Part shown: positions 39,064 to 45,275 of the stretch, piece by piece
Position numbering within the stretch: position 1 is the stretch's first letter
Layout: the number at the start of each line of letters is the position of its first letter
Origin: Bacteroidota bacterium
GTDB taxonomy: Bacteria; Bacteroidota; Bacteroidia; Sphingobacteriales; Sphingobacteriaceae
DNA length: 45,275 nucleotides
Direction of reading: 5' to 3'
Assembly: GCA_018266935.1 (NCBI GenBank)
Contig: JAFDZL010000452.1
Coordinates: 1-45,275 of the forward strand
The notes under the pieces: model-generated
Told to the model about the DNA's origin: nothing
Database searches by the model: none
What the model saw: the letters and a program-made list of their open reading frames with translations, nothing else
Position numbers and translations under genes: made by a program

Positions 39064-40533
39064 TTACTTTTCATAAGCTGACAGTTCAACACTGTCAAAC
39101 CTGGTTAACGACTCTTTATAAAACTCAGCCTGCTCGGCGTCAACATGTCCTTCGGCGAGTATTTTCTTCTTAGACTGCTCGCTCGAACTCTTCAACAACA
39201 ATTTTACTTCCGCGATTGCTATCGACGGCATCACCCTGATGAACAGCAGGAACATCGTGAAAAATAAGCCTATCGAACCGATGAACACGCTCATATCAAC
39301 CCAGGTTGGATAGAACATGGCCCAGCTCGACGGAACAAAGTCGCGGTGCAGCGAGATCACGATGATCACGAAACGCTCGAACCACATACCAATGTTCACC
39401 ACGATAGACATCATCCACGATACCCTGATACTGGTGCGGATACCTTTGAACCACATCAGCTGCGTCATCAGCACGTTACAGCCGTACATCATACAACCTG
39501 CCCACCAGTACGGACCGATGAAACGGTTGAGGAAGGTATATTGCTCGTACTCGCCGCCCGAGTAGTACGCGATAAAGAATTCTGTCAAATAAGCCACACC
39601 CACTATCGAGCCCGTTACCAGGATGATCTTGTTCATCGCCTCGATGTGGAACATGGTGATATAGTTTTCCAGGCCGAGCACCTTACGGGTGATCAGCAGC
39701 AAGGTTTGCACCATGGCAAAACCCGAGAAGATAGCGCCCGCAACGAAGTATGGCGGGAATATGGTGGTATGCCAGCCCGGTTCAAGCGAGGTGGCGAAGT
39801 CCATGGATACTATCGTGTGAACTGAAAGTACCAGCGGTGTCGATACGCCTGCGAGGATAAGACATACAGCCTCAAAACGCTGCCAGGTTTTTACCGAACC
39901 CGTCCAGCCGAAAGAGCATATAGAATATATCCTGCGGCGGATGCCGGTTGCACGGTCGCGGATAGCGGCCATATCAGGCAGCAAACCAGTGTACCAGAAC
40001 AGCAACGAAACTGAGAAGTAAGTCGAGATTGCGAATACGTCCCAAACCAGCGGCGAGTTGAAGTTGATCCATAGCGAACCGAACTGGTTGGGCAGCGGCA
40101 GCGGCCAGTAAGCCAGCCACGGGCGGCCCATGTGCGATACCACATAGGTGGCGGCGCAGATCACCGCGAAGATCGTCATAGCTTCAGCGGAACGGTTAAT
40201 AGAGTTACGCCAGTTCTGACGGAACAGCAGCAAGATGGCCGAAATAAGCGTTCCGGCGTGACCAATACCCACCCACCACACGAAACCGGTGATGTCCCAG
40301 GCCCAGCCTACTGTTTTGTTCAGGCCCCATTCGCCTATACCGTACCAAAACGTCCAGCTTACGGCGAACACCCATAGGCACGCCCCAAGCGATGCTACGG
40401 TGAAGCCGATCCACCAGGCTTTATTCGGCATGTTTTCTACCGGGCGCAATATATCCTCCGTCACCTTCGCGTAGGTGATGTTGTCGCCGGTAACTAACGG
40501 TTCCCTTATTATCGATTCATTATGAGATGCCAT
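39064..40533 (-). CDS. actC: ACIII subunit ActC (NrfD/PsrC-like quinol-binding membrane subunit)
   Basis: The 489-residue protein has ten or so membrane helices of the NrfD family. It includes WWIGFTVASLGACLWVFAVSW near the start, FVWWVGIGHAGTLISAILLLF in the second helix pair (the conserved G-H-A-G-T-x-x-S quinol-site region) and a long C-terminal cytoplasmic tail. It is the main quinol-oxidising membrane subunit of ACIII and docks the FeS arm of ActB. It begins 21 bases after the actB stop codon. Confidence 0.93.
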   Translation of the reverse strand: MASHNESIIREPLVTGDNITYAKVTEDILRPVENMPNKAWWIGFTVASLGACLWVFAVSWTFWYGIGEWGLNKTVGWAWDITGFVWWVGIGHAGTLISAILLLFRQNWRNSINRSAEAMTIFAVICAATYVVSHMGRPWLAYWPLPLPNQFGSLWINFNSPLVWDVFAISTYFSVSLLFWYTGLLPDMAAIRDRATGIRRRIYSICSFGWTGSVKTWQRFEAVCLILAGVSTPLVLSVHTIVSMDFATSLEPGWHTTIFPPYFVAGAIFSGFAMVQTLLLITRKVLGLENYITMFHIEAMNKIILVTGSIVGVAYLTEFFIAYYSGGEYEQYTFLNRFIGPYWWAGCMMYGCNVLMTQLMWFKGIRTSIRVSWMMSIVVNIGMWFERFVIIVISLHRDFVPSSWAMFYPTWVDMSVFIGSIGLFFTMFLLFIRVMPSIAIAEVKLLLKSSSEQSKKKILAEGHVDAEQAEFYKESLTRFDSVELSAYEK

Positions 40534-40554
40534 ATGCTATAGTATCTTGTATAA

Positions 40555-43500
40555 TTATGCTATTTCAGTATTCGTGTTCCTAACTTTTACCTGGTAACCG
40601 ATGCCCGGTTCCACGCCAAGCTCTTCCAGTACATAGAAAGTCCTTTCGCTCTTCAGCATTTTTGAAACTTCAGAGTTAGGATCGTTCCTGTTGCCAAATA
40701 TAATGGCGTTGGTTGGACAGGTTTGCTGGCAGGCCATCTTAACGTCGCCGTCCTTCAGCGGGCGTTTTTCCATTTTGGCTTTCAGTTTGCCGGCCTGGAT
40801 ACGCTGGATACACATCGAACATTTCTCCATCACACCGCGGAAACGGGTTACCACATCCGGGTTCAGCACCAGGTGCGTATGCTCATTGATCAGGTAGTTG
40901 TCAAAGCGCGCGTCGTTCCAATAGTTGAACCAGTTGAAGCGGCGTACCTTGTACGGACAGTTGTTCGCGCAATAACGGGTACCCACACAGCGGTTATAGG
41001 CCATCATGTTTATACCTTCGTTAGAGTGCACTGTGGCCAATACCGGGCAAACCGTTTCGCAAGGCGCATGGTCGCAGTGCTGGCAAAGCATCGGCTGGTA
41101 AACAACCTCTACATTGTCCAGGTCCTTCATGGTTGAGAGCTCATGCTCCTCGGTTACCGATTTATCGCCGTCTTTAAAGCTATAATAGCGGTCGATACGG
41201 ATCCAGTGCATTTCGCGGCGGCGGCGAACTTCATCGCGGCCCACAACCGGGATATTGTTTTCGGCGCTGCAGGCTACCACGCAGGCGCCGCAACCGGTAC
41301 ACGCGTTCAGGTCGATCGCCATTACCCAGTCGTAAACCGGGCGCTGGTATTCGTCCCATAAACTTTCGTACGGTTTATGTTTTAATGAACCGCCGCTGTT
41401 CGATGACGGGTCTTTTACATATTCTTTAAAGGTAGTCTCGCGTACGATGGTGTTACGACCTTCGATAGAGTGGTGCGTTTGCGTTTGCGCGAAAATGTAA
41501 TTACCGCCTGTTTTGGTGATCTTAGCTACGGCTGCGGTCTGGAACGTACCGTTCACAAAGTTCAGGAACGGAAAAGCGTTTTTGCCTACGTTCAAGCCTA
41601 CCGGACCAGCCACGGTACGGCCGTAACCTAAAGCAATAGAAATAGTTCCCTGTGTCTGACCTGGTTGAACCAGTATCGGCAGTTCGATAGAATGACCGTT
41701 AGCTTCAATACTGATGGTATCGCCCTGAACAACGCCGAGGTTCTTCATATCGTTTGGCGACATGGCAGCGAAGTTGTCCCAGGTAACTTTTGATACCGGA
41801 TCGGGCATTTCCTGCAGCCATGGGTTATTTGCGCGTTTACCGTCGCGCATAGCAACAGTCTGGTACAGTTGTACCTCCATACTGCCGGCTGATGCGGCAA
41901 GTTTGCCGCTTTGGTTCAGTATAGTTTGGGCTACGCCGTTAAGATCTTTTGAGAAAGTATAAGTACCTGGAGTTTTATCCGCAACCTTGATGAAACCGGT
42001 TTGCAGCAAAGTTTCCCAGCCTTTCTGTCCGGACAGTCCGCCTTTTGCCAGCAGGTTCTTATCCCAGTTGTTCCTTACATAAGTATAATAGTCCTTTACA
42101 GGAGCGTCAGACCACATCAGTAAGCTTTGTTCGGCCTGGCGGGTATCATAAACCGGGTTGATCACCGGCTGCACCACGGTATAGTAACCCTCGATCGCAT
42201 TCCCATCGCCCCATGACTCTAAATAATAATGGCCCGGAGCAACCACGTTGCAATGTGCGGATGTTTCGTCATTCCGGTCGGCGAACGATACGCGTAAACG
42301 AACCTGCTTCAGCGCAGCTTTAACAGCTTCACCGTTATGGTAATCATAAACCGGGTTGCTGTTCAGGAAAAATACGGCATCGACTTCGCCGCGGTTCATT
42401 TCGCCAACGAAATCAACAAATTCAGCGTCGTTACCTTTATATTGATTAGAATAATTGTCCAGGTCGATCGTTGTGCCATAGCTGCCCAGCAGCGAGTTGA
42501 TGGCATTTACCAATACTTGTTTAGCCACGTCGTTCGAACCGCAAACAACCAAAGCTTTGCCTTTGGCGGCTTTCAGTTCGGCAGCTACGATCTTCACTGC
42601 TTTATCGATGCTGGAATTTCCGGTCGATTTGCTTCCGGGTAAGGTAGTGCCTGCGATTTCGTTATATAGGTTCACGAGCGCCGGACCTTCTTCCGATGGT
42701 TTGGTCAGTATGCGTGTGTCGGCATTTGAGCCCGTGTTGCTCATTCCAGCTTCGAACTGGATATGACGCGACATCTTTTTGCCCTTCAGCGATTTGCCGT
42801 TACGGTTAGTTACCCATTGCGCCATAAACTCAGAAGGCGATATCCAGGTACCCAGGAAATCCGCGCCAAAGCTTACGATCACATCAGCTTTATCGAAACG
42901 ATAATGCGGCAACACAGCCTTACCGAAGCTGTTCTGGTTAGCCTGGATGATCCCTGTATAAGATACGGCATCATAAGTTACGTGCTTGGAATTCGGTACA
43001 GCAGCGACAAAATCAGCAATTACAGCTAAAGTAGATGGGCTGTTGATAGACGAAGAAACGATCCTTACTTTTTTGCCGCCTGCTTTAATAGCGCCCAACT
43101 CGCTCTTAACGAAAGTATCTATCGCCGACCAGCTGGCATCTTGCGTATCTAATGAAGGATTGTTTAAACGGTTGTAATCATACAGATCAAGCACCGAGGC
43201 CTGGGCCTGCGCACTCAAACCGCCTTTGGACAGAACATCGTTCGGATTGCCTTCAACCTTGATCGGACGGCCTTCACGGGTTTTAACCAGGATAGCGTGG
43301 CCATCGTAGGTTGAAACGTAGTAGTTCGGTACACCCGGAGTTACTTCTTCAGGTTTGATCAGGTAAGGAATAGACTTATGCACCGGCACTCTCTCGCAAG
43401 CTGCCAGCGTAACAGCACCAACACCAAAGCCCAACGCCTTTAGAAAATCGCGGCGGGGGGTTTTCCCTTCCAGGCCGCCTCCGGTCAATACATCCTCGAT

Positions 43501-43599
43501 CGGAATAGGCTCGGGAAACTCGTTCTTATTCTTTTCAACAAATTCCGGTTCGTTGTTTAGTTCTTCTAAACCTTTCCAGTATTTTTTATTGCTGTCCAT
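40555..43599 (-). CDS. actB: ACIII subunit ActB (molybdopterin-oxidoreductase-like and FeS fusion)
   Basis: The 1,014-residue protein has a Tat-type signal RRDFLK near residue 50 followed by a lipobox-like LAAC, so it is exported folded and possibly lipidated. Residues about 100-720 resemble a molybdopterin-oxidoreductase fold that in ACIII binds no cofactor. The C-terminal part holds four FeS cluster motifs: CTGCGACVVAC, CQHCDHAPCETVC, CVGTRYCANNC, and CSMC paired with CQQTC. They carry electrons from ActC towards the hemes. The Cys count suits three [4Fe-4S] clusters and one [3Fe-4S] in family members. It starts 39 bases after actA. Confidence 0.95.
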   Translation of the reverse strand: MDSNKKYWKGLEELNNEPEFVEKNKNEFPEPIPIEDVLTGGGLEGKTPRRDFLKALGFGVGAVTLAACERVPVHKSIPYLIKPEEVTPGVPNYYVSTYDGHAILVKTREGRPIKVEGNPNDVLSKGGLSAQAQASVLDLYDYNRLNNPSLDTQDASWSAIDTFVKSELGAIKAGGKKVRIVSSSINSPSTLAVIADFVAAVPNSKHVTYDAVSYTGIIQANQNSFGKAVLPHYRFDKADVIVSFGADFLGTWISPSEFMAQWVTNRNGKSLKGKKMSRHIQFEAGMSNTGSNADTRILTKPSEEGPALVNLYNEIAGTTLPGSKSTGNSSIDKAVKIVAAELKAAKGKALVVCGSNDVAKQVLVNAINSLLGSYGTTIDLDNYSNQYKGNDAEFVDFVGEMNRGEVDAVFFLNSNPVYDYHNGEAVKAALKQVRLRVSFADRNDETSAHCNVVAPGHYYLESWGDGNAIEGYYTVVQPVINPVYDTRQAEQSLLMWSDAPVKDYYTYVRNNWDKNLLAKGGLSGQKGWETLLQTGFIKVADKTPGTYTFSKDLNGVAQTILNQSGKLAASAGSMEVQLYQTVAMRDGKRANNPWLQEMPDPVSKVTWDNFAAMSPNDMKNLGVVQGDTISIEANGHSIELPILVQPGQTQGTISIALGYGRTVAGPVGLNVGKNAFPFLNFVNGTFQTAAVAKITKTGGNYIFAQTQTHHSIEGRNTIVRETTFKEYVKDPSSNSGGSLKHKPYESLWDEYQRPVYDWVMAIDLNACTGCGACVVACSAENNIPVVGRDEVRRRREMHWIRIDRYYSFKDGDKSVTEEHELSTMKDLDNVEVVYQPMLCQHCDHAPCETVCPVLATVHSNEGINMMAYNRCVGTRYCANNCPYKVRRFNWFNYWNDARFDNYLINEHTHLVLNPDVVTRFRGVMEKCSMCIQRIQAGKLKAKMEKRPLKDGDVKMACQQTCPTNAIIFGNRNDPNSEVSKMLKSERTFYVLEELGVEPGIGYQVKVRNTNTEIA

Positions 43600-43638
43600 C
43601 TAAGTTATATAAACTGTAATGTTAGTTTCTGATATGAA

Positions 43639-44916
43639 TTAATAATGGCACTTGGCGCATTCGATACCGCCCATTTCGGCTTCGGTTATCTTGTCGCCGC
43701 GTTTGATGCGGTCGTGGATAGCCTCCATTTTCTCGTAGTAACCATTGTCTTTATAATTGATACCAGTGCGCTTGTGGCACTGGATACACCATTTCATAGT
43801 AAGCGGCGAATACTGGTAAACCTCCTTCATGGTCTCAACAGGGCCGTGGCAGGTTTGGCATTTTAAGCCTGCTACCTTAGCGTGCTGCGAGTGATTAAAG
43901 TAAACCAGGTCGGGCAGGTTATGAATCCGTATCCATTGTATCGGGTGCGCTTTGGTGCTATCGTATTTTTGGGTTTGCGGATCATAACCCAAAGCATCAT
44001 ATATTTTCGCTATCTCGGTTGACGGCGTTTTAGCGCCCATCCTTGCTGAAATAGTTTTGTGGCAGTTCATACAAATGTTCAGCGAAGGAATAGTGGCGTT
44101 TTTTGACTTATATGCGCCGGAGTGACAGTACTGGCACTTGATCTGCATCGCGCCGGCGTGCAAGTCGTGCGGGAATTTGATGGGCTGAACAGGCTGGTAA
44201 CCCTGATGAATGTTGGTGTTCCACATGGTCATCCATGTCCAGCCGCCGCCTGCGATAGACACGCACAGCAACACAAAGAACACAAACTTCTTATTCTTAA
44301 TTAGTTTCTTTACCGTAGCATAACGGTCAACCGGAACAACGGGTTCAACAGGCTCCGGAAGCAACAGATCGGGCTTGTTCAGGATCAGCTTTTCCAAAGT
44401 TTTGATCACCTTGTTCAGCACCAGGATGATGATGAACGCAACGACGATCACACCGATCAGGCCGAGGATCATAATATTGCTCGGGCCTTTTTCAGCTACT
44501 GCGGCACCAGCAGGTGTTACCGGGGGTTGCTGATCCTTCTTCCACTCATCACGCACATAGGCCAAAATATTACTTACATCAGCGTCCGAAAGATCGGCGA
44601 ACAGTGTCATGTTCGACTGATTGAACTTGTTGTAGATGGCAACCGCTTTAGGATCTTTGGCAGCGATCAGGGCCTGGTTGTTCTGCACCCATTTGATGAG
44701 CCATTTCTCATCAGGTTCCTGGTCCAGTTGCGGACCCAATGCCGGGCCGACCACCTGCTTATCAACAGCGTGGCATGCCGTACATTTACCCTGAAAGATG
44801 GCTTTGCCTTTGGCGAGGTCGCCCTGGGCATAGGTTGAAAATCCCAATATAACAAGACCGAGTGCGAGAAGCGCAGGCTTGATAAATTGTTTTAAAGTCA
44901 ATGAGATATTTCTCAT
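43639..44916 (-). CDS. actA: ACIII subunit ActA (multiheme cytochrome c with N-terminal class I domain)
   Basis: The 425-residue product has a signal peptide (ending STYA near residue 31). An N-terminal class I cytochrome c domain follows, with CTACH near residue 45. A membrane helix lies at about 148-170 (IMILGLIGVIVVAFIIILVL) and another at about 212-230. A C-terminal multiheme part has five more sites: CQYCH, CMNCH, CQTCH, CIQCH and CAKCH. That gives six heme c sites, against five in the classic pentaheme ActA. It passes electrons from ActB to ActE or the oxidase. It is the first gene of the cluster. Confidence 0.93.
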   Translation of the reverse strand: MRNISLTLKQFIKPALLALGLVILGFSTYAQGDLAKGKAIFQGKCTACHAVDKQVVGPALGPQLDQEPDEKWLIKWVQNNQALIAAKDPKAVAIYNKFNQSNMTLFADLSDADVSNILAYVRDEWKKDQQPPVTPAGAAVAEKGPSNIMILGLIGVIVVAFIIILVLNKVIKTLEKLILNKPDLLLPEPVEPVVPVDRYATVKKLIKNKKFVFFVLLCVSIAGGGWTWMTMWNTNIHQGYQPVQPIKFPHDLHAGAMQIKCQYCHSGAYKSKNATIPSLNICMNCHKTISARMGAKTPSTEIAKIYDALGYDPQTQKYDSTKAHPIQWIRIHNLPDLVYFNHSQHAKVAGLKCQTCHGPVETMKEVYQYSPLTMKWCIQCHKRTGINYKDNGYYEKMEAIHDRIKRGDKITEAEMGGIECAKCHY

Positions 44917-45001
44917 AAAGTGTATTTATGCTAAATAGTTATGCGTTTTATGTGTATTTGAGATCAACAGCAGACGTATTGTAGTTCCGGTTTTTCAGGC
45001 A

Positions 45002-45035
45002 CAAAAGTAAAATTTATTACAGTATGGCTGACAAA
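45002..45035 (-). promoter_or_regulatory. Candidate promoter of the ACIII-oxidase cluster
   Basis: On the minus strand TTTG (45035-45032) and TACTTTTG (45009-45002) match the -33 and -7 elements, with 22 bases between them, slightly long. Transcription would start near 44996, giving a leader of about 80 bases to actA. I saw no other clear motif in the 259-bp gap between actA and the gene at the right edge. Confidence 0.5.
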
Positions 45036-45175
45036 TTAATGACAGTAATATCTAATTTATAATTGTTCTAAATAACGCCGGAAACACGCTCAGAATAGGC
45101 GAATTAGGGGCTTTTCGGTTAGACTACCAGTAAACGGTATGAGCAAGTTACAAACAATATAATTTGAAATAAAAA

Positions 45176-45275
45176 TTATTGTTTCAATAACCAGGCAAAA
45201 ATCAGCGGCGCAACGATGGTCGCGTCCGACTCCACTATGAACTTTGGCGTGTTGATGTCCAATTTCCCCCAGGTG
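45176..45275 (-). CDS. C-terminal fragment of a deoxyhypusine synthase-like protein (cut by window edge)
   Basis: The last 32 codons of a leftward gene are visible, ending with TAA at 45178-45176. They encode TWGKLDINTPKFIVESDATI, then VAPLIFAWLLKQ. A WGK followed by a S-D-A-T-I strand and a hydrophobic final helix resembles the C-terminus of bacterial deoxyhypusine synthase-like proteins (COG1899), where the family's Lys-containing active-site region lies close by. The fragment is short, so the call is tentative. Confidence 0.5.
   Translation of the reverse strand, partial: TWGKLDINTPKFIVESDATIVAPLIFAWLLKQ

Noticed and set aside
39346..39825. 159-codon open frame on the plus strand
   Set aside because: It lies wholly antisense to actC, whose membrane helices and family motifs are clear.
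45125..45175. A second promoter or RNA feature between actA and the right-edge gene
   Set aside because: The sequence is A/T-rich without a clear TAnnTTTG, stem or terminator; nothing specific can be supported.

Overview
The window looks like a chromosomal segment from a member of the Bacteroidota, most likely family Sphingobacteriaceae and close to Mucilaginibacter or Pedobacter. This is an inference from several things: an alternative complex III (ACIII) cluster linked to an aa3-type oxidase, Bacteroidota-type -7 boxes (TAnnTTTG) ahead of several genes, weak Shine-Dalgarno sequences, and families typical of the phylum (DUF4286, DUF2461, DUF3341, DUF420, a FAS1 protein, secreted S9 and CocE-like hydrolases). 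I saw no tRNA, rRNA or CRISPR array.

Layout. Positions 1-103 hold the tail of a probable IS110-family transposase. From 374 to 6247 lie a FAS1 protein, a JmjC/cupin_8 protein, an outer-membrane protein, two secreted alpha/beta hydrolases and an AraC-type regulator. Positions 6307-9091 are a complete 2,785-bp IS1595-family element. It has 23-bp inverted repeats and an 8-bp target duplication, and carries two passenger genes (a P63C-domain protein and a winged-helix-like membrane protein). It sits in the exact centre of a host palindrome. From 9106 to 15481 follow a DUF4440 protein, a PfkB sugar kinase, a VWA/AAA+ pair, a membrane metallophosphoesterase and a UbiA-like membrane protein. At 15500-16245 is a REP-associated tyrosine transposase (RAYT) with its REP hairpins. 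Positions 16266-27884 hold a CocE-like hydrolase, a methyltransferase, an operon of an S9 peptidase-like protein with a histidine kinase and response regulator, a TPR protein, a DUF4286 protein, a phosphoesterase, an OmpA-like lipoprotein and a DUF2461 protein.

From 44916 down to 27989 the minus strand carries one long respiratory supercluster: actA-actB-actC-actD-actE-actF (quinol:cytochrome c oxidoreductase), then ctaC and ctaD, ctaA and ctaB (heme A synthesis), two subunit III genes, subunit IV, a SCO copper protein, a DUF420 (CtaM-like) protein and a small Cys-containing membrane protein. Together these would take electrons from menaquinol through ACIII to an aa3-type oxidase and supply its heme A and copper. 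A candidate promoter lies upstream of actA. The right edge cuts a gene whose C-terminus resembles deoxyhypusine synthase-like proteins.

The most unusual signal is distributed. About ten intergenic spacers are filled with strictly 7-bp or 8-bp periodic degenerate repeats. Each spacer uses its own word, and most have a second arm carrying the same word on the opposite strand. They are wedged against, or include, the stop or start codons of the flanking genes. I do not recognise a named family for them. The second most interesting item is the passenger-carrying IS1595 element.
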